Counted from the stretch's first letter, positions 31,380-43,290 are shown. The stretch is DNA of 64,000 bases from Lyophyllum atratum (GCA_014905825.1 JACGCN010000022.1:620001-684000), one strand, 5' to 3'. The notes: generated by a model from the letters alone, not told the origin. Translations and numbers: made by a program.

Positions 31380-34300
31380 ATGATTCGACGCAGCAAGCGT
31401 CCCAAAACATGCAAATGTACTTGCAAATCGTACTGTACGGAATACAACCCATCCACTGGCAACTACGAAGGCCCTGGAACTATACAAACCCGTAATACCC
31501 GGAACAATCATCTCAAAGATGACAGGCTTCTTGCCGCACAAGAGAGTGCAACATCACCTAGCGAGCGGTCTCCCTTTTCAATCTTTCGACGTCGTCAGTT
31601 GGTTCCGCTCCCGGGAACACCGCCAGTGAACGAACACTTGTCTTTCATTAGGCATCGACATTCAACTCCATCCCCCGACTCGTCCGAAACATCACAACCC
31701 ATTCCTGCACCCTGTGAACAGGAAGCCGATTGGTTAAACCTAGTCAACCATGAAGTACAATGGCTCTCAGAACTTCCGGTTACTTCTATGGAGGCTCAAC
31801 TCGTATTTCGCAATGATCCCGCAACAAACGGCGAATACATTCAACCATCTCCAGCCGACATGGCCCAACCGAACCTAGGCTTATATGCCTTACTACCGTG
31901 TCTTCGTCCTAACTATGCCTTCCTTTCCACCGAGAATCGTCTATGCGAAATACTCAGTGTTCTGTCTACATTTGAGGTATCGGATGAACGAGATGGGCTC
32001 TCAAATCGCGTCTACGAGCAGCTTGGCCGTTTAAATCAAGAGAAAGAATATAGCTGGGCACAGCAGCGGGCACACTTGACGCCCGGGAGAATTATAGTAA
32101 ACACTGGTGTGTATTTTCATCATCATCACCACGACGACATTTAACAGGCTGGAGTAGAAAGTCACTTCTACAAACGCGGACCTCGTAATCTTGCCTATAA
32201 GGCCGCCTGTCTAGTTTCCCTTGCAATGGAATTGTTGTCCTTTGCCCCACGCCGTGCTATCCGGGCTCAGCTGGCAGGCCAAAAGGATCTTCTCCGCAAT
32301 TCCGGTGTATCCCCGGACACAATCCCCAAGGACCCCCGGTCCGTCAGCCCGCAGTTTCGCCTGGATGCCGTCACTGAGCAATATCTGTGCTGCCCCAAGT
32401 GCTTTTGCTTATACCCACACAATCCCAGCGACAGCCCACACAACTTGGACTCCACGGCTCTCCATCAATGCACCTTCAAAGCGACGCCGCAGAGCCGACC
32501 ATGTGAAGCCCCGTTATGGCAGGAGCGGAATTTAGGCAATGGTCGCACACGGCTCGTACCGTGCCGGCGGTACTTGCACCAGGTGCTAAAGACCTGGGTG
32601 GGACGCCTCCTTTCAAGGCCTGGCATCGAGGATCATATAGCGAATTGCCAAAACGCTCCCCCCGTTGACCAGGATGGGCCCATACCTGATATATGGTTCT
32701 CGAAGGTGTTCCAGGGCCTCAAGGGCATAGATGATGACCCTTTTTTCCCTGGACCACCTGAAGAAGGACGGTTGGTATTCAGCCTCTCTGTCGATAGCTT
32801 CCATCCCTTCCATATGAAAACGGCCAAGCAGCAAGTGTCTTCGACCGGTATATGGCTCGTGCTTCTCAATCTTCCGCCCCACCTACGCTATCTCCCCGAA
32901 AACGTCTTCCTCGTTGGCGTCCTTCCGGATAAACCATCGACATCTCAAATCAATCACGCACTCATTCTAGTGGTGAGGGACCACTTAGAATTTTGGGATC
33001 CGGGAGTTTTCTTCACACGAACTCATAATCACCGCGCCGGAAAGCTATTTCGAGCGATGCTAGTTTCTCTAGTCTGCGACATGCTGGCCGCTCGCCAAGT
33101 GTTGGGCCTACCAGGTGTTGCAACTGCACACTCGTTTTGCACCCGTTGCGACCTTGATATAGATGATATCGAAGTCCTTGATCCCTCTGAGTGGCCGGCG
33201 AAGAATGTCGATCATATCCGTGAGTTTGCGACCCACTGGAAAGAGGCTGCAAAGGAGGCATTCCAAGAAGATATTTTCGATGCTTGCGGTCTGCGATGGT
33301 CGGCATTGCTGGACCTTCCTTACTGGAACCCAGTTTTGTACGCAGTAATCGACTCTATCATCAGCATTTTAGCAAATCACTTTTTGATGCTTTTTTGGCC
33401 TGTGGCATGCCAGAAAAGCGTCAAAAAGTCGGAAAAGTCACAGGTCAACAAGCCCAGTCCATATCTCAACAAGTTGGTCTCTATTTTCAGTTCGGCGATA
33501 CCTGAAAAGTTCAAAATGCGCAAAAAGTCATCGATTTTTTTCAATATACCCGTGCTACTACGGACTACTTGGAATGTACTCGATTCTAGAATGTAAAGAA
33601 AAATCTTCCTCCGAGTCGCTTCCCGAAGTTTCCCTCAGAACTAATTTCGCGGTACCAGAGGCAGTGACCGCACCGAAAAGCCATAAAAGCTTGCTCCATC
33701 GGCGGTCAGTGAGCATCTTCGCCGTGTCGATGTAGGAATGTACAACGTGAGAGATGTGGTCGCGGGAGAATGGGTGGATCTTGGCATTGGGGTTCTTTAA
33801 CTTGTTTCGAGTGAAAGAGAAGGCACGTTGAACCTAGGAAGCTTCGTGAGGGATATAACTTGTGAAAGATGGGCATGACTGACCGCTGCTGCTGCAAGAG
33901 CCACTCCACTGCAGGGATGCCCAAAGTCACCGACAGAATTCTTGATTAACTTGAGGATCGGTGTTGCTGTTTCGACCACGAAATAGGCCTCGAATATATC
34001 GTCAGGTGCCTAGATGTATACGAGGATTGAGAACGCAGTAGTGAACATGGGAAACAACTCACCATGTAACCGTCATCGCCCTTCTTTAGGTTGCAGGTTT
34101 GCGGCGTCGGAATACCCCAGATTGCAGGGCCATCTGCCCGCATTGCCCATGAAAGGTACGCCTTCCTCGCTGCCGGATCTCGGGTGTACTCATCCTTCTC
34201 GAAATGAGCGTTCACAATACTGAGTGCGCGGCTACCCAGCTTCGAGACCTTCTCTCCCAGGTAGGCGTAGGCCTGAAGGATGTCGTTGCTATGGTAAGAA

Positions 34301-37300
34301 TAAAATTGAGAGGCACATGACGCACATTTTCATACATCTTAGAACCCTCCTTCACAACGTAAGAATGCTTCGGTGTAACAGCGTCAAGAGTTTCATTGAT
34401 CGCGTCCATCAACTCCGGAGAACCCTTGGTGAGGATAGCGAAGGGCTGTTCAGACGCAAAGAAACGGTGGTATAACGTAGGGAGGAACTCAGTCTCCCAC
34501 TTCGTGCGTATGAATGTCGGTAGCTCCAGCTGATCTGCATCGTCGTCGGTGGTGCTGGAGACAGAGATGATGGAGGGCTCCTTTTTGACAGTTTTGGTCT
34601 TGAGAGTGGGCGTCTTACTTGAACGTGGAGTCGTGCTCGAGGTCTTGGCTTTGGGAATCGGGGTTCTCGGTTCCGACTTGATTTGAACGGCTTTTTTGGT
34701 GCACTTGGGCTTGATTGGCTCACGTTCTTTCTCCTCGTCGGAGTCCTCAGCGACGACGGCCACAAGCTTGATGGAACATTGGTCAGCGGAACAAGTTTCA
34801 GCTTTGCAGTAGACTCACATCGTTCTTCCTCTTGACCGCTATCCTTTTCTCAGCCACCACTCGGACATCACTAGCGTCCTCGTCGTCCAACCCGCCAATA
34901 ACATTCTTCGCCTTCGTAGATGACGTGCAGTGACGAGCAGCAGCGTTTAAGAGCCACTGGGGGTTGATACCAGATAGGTGATCTGGTCTGAGATAAGGCG
35001 AGTCACATGTCAGTGTTGATAGACGCGCATCATCGTGAGACAGAGCTTAAGTTACCTTGGTTTTGCAGCTGACATCTTGACGGTTCGCTGCGCCTTTTCA
35101 GCGCTCTCCTTCTTCTTCTTGCTTCCCTTGACCCCTCCCTATCATGGTGTCAGTGCATAGGAAAAACTGCGGCAACCAGGGCTAACCTTTGATGCCGCCG
35201 TCTCCTCAATGTCCTCCACGGCCTCATCACCGACGTCGAAGAACTCTTCATCCTCATCGCTGGGATCCTGCTGACGCTCCTGCTCCTCTTCCTCTGCTTT
35301 CTGGTCCTGGATCGCTTGTCTCTCATCATTAGTAACCACCTCAACAACGGTGTGAGCGGCCTCTTCGGCGGTAGATACATCAGCTGGGACACTGTATCGG
35401 ACTTCAAAGTCTGCACGGCTGGAGATAACAGTACGTTTTTCCGCTGTTTCGAGCTTTGACTGCTCTGATTTTACCTCGCCTCTTAGCTGAGTCCGTTTGT
35501 CTTCTAATGCCTGGATTTGCGCAGACAGACGTGCGTGTTCGTCATTCAGCTTGTCGACCTGAGCACTCGTCCGGTAAACTTTTGGCTTATCGGGGGCACC
35601 CGGGTTCGCGTTGCGTTCACGCTCAGGAAGGGGATCCCGGGCAGTGACGGCTTTCGACTGTGGTATAAGAGTTGTAAGTACACTGGTCTTCACTCGGATA
35701 TAGTGACTAACCTTCCGTGTTGTCTCCTTCTCTATGGTAGCTGGCATATCTGTCTCGGATATCGGAATCGAATCCTTGAGGCCCTCTTCATCGGTTCCTG
35801 GTTGGCCCCGCTACGAGTAGACTGCAGTAAGTGCGTGTTGATATGGTTTTACATGTACTGACAATTTTTTTGGCTTTCTTCGCAGCTGGCTTTGGCGTGG
35901 AAGCCAGGTCTCCGGGGCCCTCTTCAAGTGTGGTATTTGCCCGGGTGCGCTTTGCGCGAGTTTGTTGCGTGTTCGTTGGAGGCTGTTCTGCCGTCGTTGT
36001 CTTGGTCGAGGTTGTCTTGGTCGCGGGCTTGCGCTTCGGAGCCATGGTGAAGAGGAAATGAGGCAATAGTCGTACAATTGAATGGGTTTCGGATTAGCGG
36101 GCTATGGTGTACCCGCTGAAAATTTCAAGTTTGACCATGTTTTCACACACGTTCGCTCACTCGAAAGCATCACCCCTTCCTATCTCGACACCATGGAAGA
36201 GCCACCTCATCGATCTCATGCCTCTATTCCGTGCCCTCACTGCCCACGCAAGTTCAAGAGGCACGCAGGTCTCACGCGTCATATCAATGCCAATCACCGT
36301 GTCCTCACTCCACCTCCTGAAGATGAAGGCCGTGAGGAAAACCGGTCTTTCACCTACGAGCGCCACCCCATCTTAACAGGTAACGAAGCTTACAGCCGCT
36401 CGTTTGACTTATTCTGATATGTTTCTACACTCAGCACAACCGTGCGATGAAGATGGCGAGCTCCTGCCCCCACATGCACCGCCTGTCCCTGCAACCCCGG
36501 CCATCGACGCAGAGAGCCCGTGGGCACCGTTCGAGGACAGACTCAGCTTCGACTTCGCTCACTACCACTTCACCGAACTCCAAACATCGAAAGCGGAGAT
36601 CGATAAGGCCCTCGACCTCTGGGGCGCCGCCGTCCTAAAACATGGTGATGACATTCCGTGGAAAGACGCTGAAGATATGTACAAGTCTATTGACGGTATC
36701 CGCCACGGCAACTGCGAGTGGAAGACGTACAAAATCAAGTACAATGGTCCATTGCCTGCCCACGGGACCCCGCCGAAGTGGATGACAGAGGAGTTCGTCC
36801 TATGTACGCGCGATTCTCGGCAGCTCCTTCTGGAGCAGCTCCGCTCTCCGGCATTCAAAGATAGTATTCACTACACCCCGTACATGCAGTTTGATGAGGC
36901 AGGTCAGCGGATTTGGTCTAATGTGTTGTCGGGCGAGTGGGCTTGGTCACAAGCAGTGAGCTAATTATCTTTGAATCTTATTCCGTCATTCCTGATGCAC
37001 TGTCTCTTAGGATGACATCGCTGAGACACACGGTGACACCGCAAGGGGCGCCATGTTTATTCCTGTCGTTGCTGGAAGTGACAAGACAACGGTGTCTGTC
37101 GCAACTGGCCACCAGCAATATCACCCAGTCTACATGTCTCCTGGGAACATCACGAACATCGCGAGACGCGCTCGGGGGAATTCAATTCTCCCTGTCGCTT
37201 TTCTACCCATTCCAAAGAGTCAGCCATTTTTTCCTTCATTGTATATCTTGTAGCTAGTTCTGAGGTTATTACTGTTGTAGCGAGCAAGAAGCAATGTGGT

Positions 37301-40300
37301 AATCCCAAGTATCAAGTTTTCGTACGACAACTCTACCATGCATGTTTAGCATGTGTCTTCGAGCCTCTGAAGCCTGGGATGTCTACGCCTGAGGTTGTGC
37401 GCTGCCCTGACGGCCACCTGCGACGCACATTTTATGGGCTTGGGCCGTACATCGCAGACTACCCTGAGCAGGTCTGGCTCGCAGGTATCGTGCAGGGCTG
37501 GTGTCCCAAGTACGTCTCTCAATTTTGATATCTCGGCTACTCCTGAATCACCTCTTCCACAGGTGTGATGCGCACCCAAAGAAGCTTGACGAGCCTGAGG
37601 CACTTCGACGTTCTCACACGATGACAGATGTCTTAATTGCGGCATTCGATCCAGGGATATTGTGGGATGAGCATGGGATTAGGACGGATGTTGTGGTATG
37701 TAACTATCATTGGGGATCCCGGATCATACCGTGATTGACGAACACCCATTGAAGCCGTTCACACATGACTTTCCTCGCGCCGACATCCACGAACTCCTGT
37801 CCCCCGACCTCCTGCACCAAGTGATCAAAGGAACATTCAAGGACCACCTGGTGTCGTGGGTTGGCGACTATCTCTATACTGAACACGGAGAGGCACGTGC
37901 ATTGGCAATAATCCAAGACATAGACCGGCGGTGAGACATCTATGTTCATTTCTAACCAACAATTCCTAATATTGATGTGGTAGGATTTCGGCCGTTCCTT
38001 CGTTTCCAGGCTTACGGCGATTTCCTGATGGGCGAGACTTTGCGCAGTGGACAGGGGATGACTCAAAGGCACTGATGAAGGTATGTGGTTCGTGCTCATC
38101 ATCCTAGCCATCGTCTTACCAGATGTATCCCTTCTTCAGGTCTACCTTGCAGCCATCGTCGGCTATGTACCTTCCGAGATGGTGAAATGCATGTCGGCTT
38201 TCCTGGACTTTTGTTACCTAGCCAGACGTAACTCATTCTCACCCGAGACTCTCAACCACCTCGAGGACACTCTCCGACACTTTCATCTCCATCGGAATAT
38301 ATTCATTGAATCTGGCGTTCGTGTCAGCATCTCTCTCCCACGACAACATTCTCTCGTGCATTACGCACGCTCTATTCGACTCTTTGGGTCCCCGAATGGG
38401 CTGTGCTCATCGATGACGGAATCAAAGCATATCAAAGCCGTCAAGGAGCCCTGGCGCCGCTCGAACCGATTTGAAGCACTTCCCCAGATGCTTCGGACTA
38501 TCTTGCGGATGGAGAAGCTCTCAGCGATTCGCGCCGCCTTCAGCAAGCGTGGAATGATGGCAGGATCGACGTCATCGTACATGGCGATGGTACATGCAGG
38601 GGTGGTTCCTGAGGCACCAGATGACGAGCATGAGCACGAGGATAATGACAATGACGAGGACCTGGGACCAGCTTCTGGCCCCAAGGTCCTCTCGTCTATC
38701 AAGCTTGCGCGCCGAGCAGGTGAGTTGTTGAATGTTCATATAACCAGACGTACTAATACTTGCACAGAGTCGGGATATCCGCAAAATCTGGCGCCGCTGG
38801 CTACACGCATCCAACAGCCTCGATTCCCCGAAGCCTTGCGCCGATTTTTGTGGGGCCAGCTCCACCCCAACTCGGACACGTCTCCTGCCGATGTCTCCCT
38901 CGATGACTGTCCCGTTTTCTATGGTCGAATCTCCGTTTTTCACTCTGCTGTTGCTCACTATTTTGCACCAAGTGATATCTGCGGGGCGGGTGGCATGCAC
39001 CACGAACACATTCGGGCACACCCCAACTGGCAAGGAGAGTATGCTCGGTACGACACAGCATTTGTGGAGACGGACGCGGACCTCCCGGGCATGGAGGGGA
39101 TGACGATTGCGCGTGTCCTATTATTTTTTTCCTTTACATTCGAGGGCACGCATAATCCGTGCGCCTTGGTTCATTGGTTAGTCACTGTTGGTGATAGCCC
39201 TGACCCTGACACGGGTCTGTGGGTAGTTCGGCCTGAGTTCGACGCCGGGAGGAGACGGACCCTTGAGGTCGTTCATCTTGATGCAATTGCTCGAGCCGCT
39301 CATCTTCTTCCAGTGTATGGATCAGCACCCCTTCCCGAGGACTTCCATTTTTCTATCTCTCTTGACGCCTTTCGGGCCTTCTTTATCAATAAATATGTAG
39401 ACCACCATGCCCACCAATTTCTAGACTAGCTTTCACTTATCTTGATGCACATTACACATTTTGAATTCGTTGCCGGCGCGTTGTAGCTCGCCAGCAACGT
39501 TTTGCATCGGTGCGGAGCGCTCGACAGTCATGGGCCGTGACACCCAGATGGACCGTAATTTTCATTCGTGAATTTAAGGCGCAATTTTCAAGCAGAAAAT
39601 TATGTAACGATGATACATACCACCATGAAAAAAGCCCCTCCTCCTCGACACAACTATAACCCATCCCACCCCCGCCCGACACCCTCTCCTTGCCCATCCA
39701 TCCCTCCCAGAAATTCTACCCTGATGTTGCAACGTCGCATCTCCAGCAGTCCAGCCCCGGATTCAGAAGAGGAAGAACTTCGACTACCATCGGACAACTT
39801 GGAGTCAACAACGAAGCTCGAGGATTTTTATCAGAATTTGAAGGGACTTACAGTGAAAGAGGCTATGGCCATGATGGTAATGCACTGCGACAACTTGGCA
39901 GAGAGCCATCAGAAATGGCGCGAGGTGTCGGAGGAGGTGGATAAGGTGTCTGTGGAGCGCATAAAGCTTCTTCAAGAAGCATATGCTGCAGTCAGTGCCG
40001 AGAACGATGCATTAAAATCAAGGATACGCACCACCGAGATGGATAACCGTGACCTTAGAGCACTCATGGAACAGGTCAGCTCGCAGTTGACGTCTCGGGC
40101 GCGAGAAGGAGCACCGCCAGCGGGAGAGGTCGATGAAGGGGCTTCAGAGACGGGCAGCGTGACAGAGCCGGAGTCGGATGACGCCAAGATGCCATTCTAG
40201 TCATGGTTGTCGAGCAATCTTGAACGATTCAGAGAGGGGGGCCGCAGGACAGAGAGAAGACTTAAAACTCCGATAGAAACATTTCACTTGTCGTCCTTTT

Positions 40301-42588
40301 ACAACTTGCGGGCTTGTGAACAAGTCAAAAAGCTGAAACAAGTTAAAAATAGCTGACAAGTAGATTGCGCATTTTGCTGATGATGCATGCCCTGGACCTC
40401 GGGTTATTCAAACACCACGTGCGCCGTCTTTTCAAGGTCGATGGCAGCGTTAAAGCTGGCGGCGACGGCGCCTCGGAAACCAGACCACCAGCAATCAAAA
40501 CAGTGACAACTAAAGACGACAAGAGAGCCTTGCAACAGTGTCTCAATCTGATTGCAGAGGAGCCGGCTAGACCTCTGCTCCTTTACGAGCTGCTTCGCTT
40601 CCTTCGCAAGGTCTTGTACACTGTTTGTGTGGAGAATGACATTAGAGGCGCTGGTCATGATCTAGTTGTCGGAACACGATGGGTATTAGCACGGAATATA
40701 TTCAACTGGGTCAGTAAACGATAGTTGACGTCCTCCTCAGTCTTCTGATCGCAGCTCACTTATGTGCAGAGGCACTCTGCCGACTACAATTTAGGGAGAT
40801 TACTGAGCTCTCCCACTTCGCGCTCCGAGTCGCAGCAGCCGACGCCCGCTCCAGATGACCGAGAAAATACGCCAGCTCCGACGACACTGCCGGCGTCAAG
40901 GACCGGCGAGATCGACCTGCCCCTCGTGACGCGCATTATCGCACACCTCACGAATTCAGAAAAACAAGAGGAAAGCAGGCGGAAAGCTAGAAGTCAAGGT
41001 TCTGCGGCCGTATTTGCCTATCTGTGTACCGTCTTGGAAATTGACCATTCCGAGATCGATCCTAAGGCGAGAGCAGCGAAGGGAAAGCTTTTTGACCTCC
41101 TCATTGACGCCGTAAGTCTCGCTGTTCAATGAAAATGCTGTAATCTGTTATATCGATCTCTAGATTGACCAAGATCCAATGAGACACGCCATGCTCGTGG
41201 CCTATATCCCCACAAAATCCCCAGACCGTGTTGTGCTTGGGCGAGATGTCATGGAAGTCATATGGGGTGACATGAGAAAGACAGAACTTCCTACTTGGAT
41301 TCGGCCTGCACCTCCTAATTGGGGAACAACTCAAAGAGGTAAACTCAGCGCAGATCAGTACCGAGTTATCTGCACCATCCATCTTGTCGTGACTTTGATT
41401 CGCCTCTGGGGGAAAGATCTTGGTCGCAAGAGGGAGATGCTCAATCATTTCATGGATCTTGTCAGCGCTGTTCGTATCGCGAATCTTCGCGTCACCTCTA
41501 AGCAGAAAATCGAGGCCTACAACAAGTTCATTTTCTGTTACGTGCAAGGTTGTACCCACCTATTTCCAGACGAGGACCTCAAACCTACGGCGCACGCAGC
41601 GCTCCACATGGGGGACATTATGGATTTGTTTGGTCCTGTGCATGCATATAGCTCCCCATTCTACGAACGGTACATCAACTTCTTCCATCGTATGAATACC
41701 AATCAGAAACTGGGTCCGTGAACTTAATCATCTCCTGCAAATAGAGACTTACTCTAGTTCTTTAGGAGAACTGGAAAGCACTTTTATGCGGGTATCTTCT
41801 CGTGCCTCGAATCTTCGTTCTGTGCTGTCTGGAGACCCCGACTTGCGAGCCACAGTTCAAGAGATGATTCGAGAAATAGAAACTACGGAGCGGGAAGATT
41901 CCCGTGGCTATCGTCTGGCGAGTCTTTTGGATCCCAGCGCCGCCGACTACGTCATCGATTCGAACGCCCTTCCCTTTGATATCCCGGACGACATATTTCT
42001 ACATCTGCGAACGGCCATCATGACTTCCATTATACCTGATCAGGCATTTCGACTTCCTCGACAGGCATTATCTGTTAATCAGATATCCTGTCGTGGGGTC
42101 ACGTACGGAACATCGACTTCTTCGAAATTCAAAGACAGCAAAATCATCTTCCAACATTCAATGGCCAACCCTAGCGATGATTTGATTGCAGGGAACATAA
42201 TCGATATATTCCAACACACATACGAGGTTATTGACGTGGAGGTATCTCGGGTAACAGAATTCTACATCGTTGCGCAAGAGTATATGCCAGTGGATGCAAC
42301 ATCTGACCCTTATCGCGAGTTCGGGTTCTCCGGTGGTTTTCTTTGTAGGAGGGCACCTGCGGTGGCTTCCCGACTAATCAAGTTATCGCAGGTCGTCTCG
42401 CACTTTGCGATGACCCCAATAGATGATGGTGAATACGCGGGTCTGATTCACGTTCTTCCTATAGACCGGGTAAGCTTGGCTTCTTCTCTATATTTCGTTT
42501 CGCTGATCCTTTGTCACAGCTTATGTTGGCATTCTCTATCGACTCCTCCGATGCTCCGGTTATAGACACAGATCCGGAAGAGCTCTAA
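31380..42588 (+). CDS. tnp2: Tnp2-type CACTA transposase, interrupted by a Plavaka element
   Basis: Exons are 31380-32108, 32148-33361 joined to 40382-40709 (interrupted by the nested element), 40770-41111, 41164-41713, 41766-42469 and 42520-42588. Without the insertion and one AT the frame closes to 1311 residues. The N-terminus has a Cys-rich start (CKCTCKSYC) and a Cys pair CCPKCFCLYP. The catalytic core shows SVDSFHPFHMKTAKQQVSST, LNLPPHLRYLPENVFLVGV, EFWDPGVFFTRT, SLVCDMLAARQVLGLPG and, after the break, MMHALDLGLFKHHVRR, PTWIRPAPPNWGTTQRGK and MDLVSAVRIANLRVTS. Tnp2 proteins bind CACTA ends and cut DNA with a DDE-type site. The gene lies just inside the right terminal repeat, so it is the element's own transposase, now inactivated. 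Confidence 0.88.
33558..36045 (-). CDS. Plavaka accessory protein with basic and coiled-coil regions
   Basis: Nine exons (36045-35863, 35810-35712, 35657-35187, 35138-35056, 34987-34819, 34766-34326, 34272-34063, 34009-33884, 33833-33558) close to 685 residues. The N-terminus is very basic (MAPKRKPATKTTSTKTT, KPAAKKAKKI), followed by a short coiled coil (VDKLNDEHARLSAQIQALED), a Lys-rich acidic middle and a conserved-looking C-terminal domain (FIRTKWETEFLPTLYHRFFA, LMDAINETLDAVTPKHSYVV, GVALAAAAVQRAFSF). The features suggest a nuclear DNA- or chromatin-associated protein. It is divergent from the transposase with 147 bp between start codons, and its stop lies about 200 bp from the element end. 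I recall similar frames beside other Plavaka transposases, so an accessory role in transposition is likely but inferred. Confidence 0.65.
36046..36192. promoter_or_regulatory. Bidirectional promoter of the Plavaka element
   Basis: The 147 bp between the divergent starts of the accessory gene and the transposase must hold both promoters. No clear TATA box is visible on either strand. Confidence 0.5.
36193..39429 (+). CDS. Plavaka transposase
   Basis: Nine exons (36193-36379, 36435-36955, 37011-37218, 37281-37509, 37563-37695, 37755-37930, 37984-38080, 38140-38719, 38768-39429) close to 930 residues. The N-terminus has a C2H2 zinc finger (CPHCPRKFKRHAGLTRHINA, then NH). Family signatures follow: FVLCTRDSRQLLLEQLRSP, the catalytic-region motif AGSDKTTVSVATGHQQYHPV, ILPVAFLPIPK, FTHDFPRADIHELL, DLLHQVIKGTFKDHLVSWVG, MTESKHIKAVKEPWRRSNR and an end NKYVDHHAHQFLD. 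Plavaka is a CACTA-related DDE transposase family expanded in Agaricomycetes. No lesion is seen, so this copy may still be active. Confidence 0.88.
39610..40200 (+). CDS. Coiled-coil protein of the Plavaka element
   Basis: A single open frame from MIHTTMKKAPPPRHNYNP to the stop at 40200 (196 residues). It has a Pro-rich start, then a helical region with heptads (KWREVSEEVDKVSVERIKLL, AENDALKSRIRTTEMDNRDL) and an acidic Ser-rich end. It lies between the transposase and the right element end on the same strand. It may be an accessory factor; similar small coiled-coil frames are common in agaricomycete transposons. Not recognised further. Confidence 0.5.
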   Translation: MIHTTMKKAPPPRHNYNPSHPRPTPSPCPSIPPRNSTLMLQRRISSSPAPDSEEEELRLPSDNLESTTKLEDFYQNLKGLTVKEAMAMMVMHCDNLAESHQKWREVSEEVDKVSVERIKLLQEAYAAVSAENDALKSRIRTTEMDNRDLRALMEQVSSQLTSRAREGAPPAGEVDEGASETGSVTEPESDDAKMPF

Positions 42589-42778
42589 TTATCTATGCAT
42601 CATTTCGAATTCTCTGACTCGGAGCCCATGCCCTTTCTACATACCTACTATACCTGCCCTTCATCACTGTCTCGAGAAGAATTTTTGTAGGCCAAACCGT
42701 TCACCGCTCGTAATATACCCTTCGATCACTCGTATGTACCGCAGAATCTATTGTTTACCCTCCTGCAATACTGGCCTT

Positions 42779-43243
42779 CTGAACAATCCACGTGAGTGAC
42801 GCCCCGCACGCGTGGCTACTGGTATATCTAGCGGGATCCCCGATTGCATGAATGATGGCATATTCAATATGTTCTCTTTGAACATATAGTGATCACATCA
42901 TGAATGTCGTGTAAAAATGATCACGATGTATTCGATGCTGAAAGGTCGACATATCTTTGGATGTATTCGGCGGATTTAATAAAAATATGTTCTGCATCAT
43001 TTCCATTGATTTCATCAAGATGATATTGAAATTTGTTTTCTCAATTTGACTCCGGAACACATGTTGAAGATATCATTGATGTGTTCACAATGTAAGCGTC
43101 GGATCTGTGTGTGGATATGTTATTGAAAATATTTATGATACATTCTCGATATTTTCGACGAGATCAACTTTGATCATATTATAAATCTAATCAAAATGTA
43201 TTCTACATGAATTCAGTGATTTTTTAGGCCAATGCCCGCAGTG
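42779..43243 (-). repeat. Right terminal inverted repeat of the CACTA element
   Basis: Reverse complement of the left repeat with about 95% identity over the outer 400 bases by eye; the outer 135 or so bases are identical. It begins 190 bp after the Tnp2 stop codon and ends CAGTG at 43243, followed by the CTG target duplication. Confidence 0.92.
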
Positions 43244-43252
43244 CTGGCAAAA

Positions 43253-43290
43253 TTTACTTAGATTAGATGCGACAATCTAATCTAAGTAAA
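43253..43290. repeat. Perfect 16-bp hairpin beside the CACTA right end
   Basis: TTTACTTAGATTAGAT, a six-base loop GCGACA, then ATCTAATCTAAGTAAA. It is seven bases outside the CTG duplication. The sister locus has only the left arm (CAGATTAGATG near 4222), so the palindrome arose after the duplication. Confidence 0.8.

Larger units (their letters stand above)
33362..40379 (+). mobile_element. Plavaka DNA transposon nested in the Tnp2 gene
   Basis: The ends read CAGCATTTTAGCAAATC on the left and, reverse-complemented, CAGCAAAATGCGCAATC on the right: a short imperfect inverted repeat starting CAGCA. A 2-bp AT duplication lies at 33360-33361 and 40380-40381. Omitting 7,018 bp plus one AT restores GAC TCT ATC ATG ATG CAT GCC in the Tnp2 frame. 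Subterminal blocks with AAGTCAAAAAG-like words occur near both ends (33420-33510, 40290-40360). It carries three genes: a minus-strand accessory gene, the Plavaka transposase and a coiled-coil gene, all open. Confidence 0.88.
8111..43243 (+). mobile_element. Giant CACTA (Tnp2-type) transposon, 35.1 kb, with cargo
   Basis: The outermost bases are CACTGCGGGCATTGGCCTAA on the left and the exact reverse complement on the right, ending CAGTG. Both sides are flanked by CTG (8108-8110 and 43244-43246), the 3-bp duplication expected for CACTA/EnSpm transposons. The terminal inverted repeats extend about 450 bp. A Tnp2-family transposase gene ends 190 bp before the right repeat. The sister copy of the surrounding duplication is uninterrupted at the same place (4200-4235), giving an empty site. 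Cargo lies mainly between 8.7 and 31.2 kb. Nested inside are an LTR retrotransposon (24631-28473) and a Plavaka element (33362-40379); without these the element would be about 24 kb. The size and the repeat length are unusual for the superfamily. Confidence 0.9.

Noticed and set aside
40365..42588. A second, separate transposase gene right of Plavaka
   Set aside because: Its start (MMHALDLGLF) continues Tnp2 exactly where the left part stops (VIDSI); frame and AT duplication show one interrupted gene.
8111..43243. Interpretation as a Starship or Polinton/Maverick giant element
   Set aside because: No tyrosine-recombinase captain near an edge, no polymerase, integrase or capsid genes; CACTG ends, CTG duplication and Tnp2 fit CACTA instead.
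8111..43243. Two independent insertions of a 450-bp repeat in opposite orientation
   Set aside because: Only the outer ends share the CTG duplication, the orientation is that of terminal inverted repeats, and the sister locus lacks everything between them.
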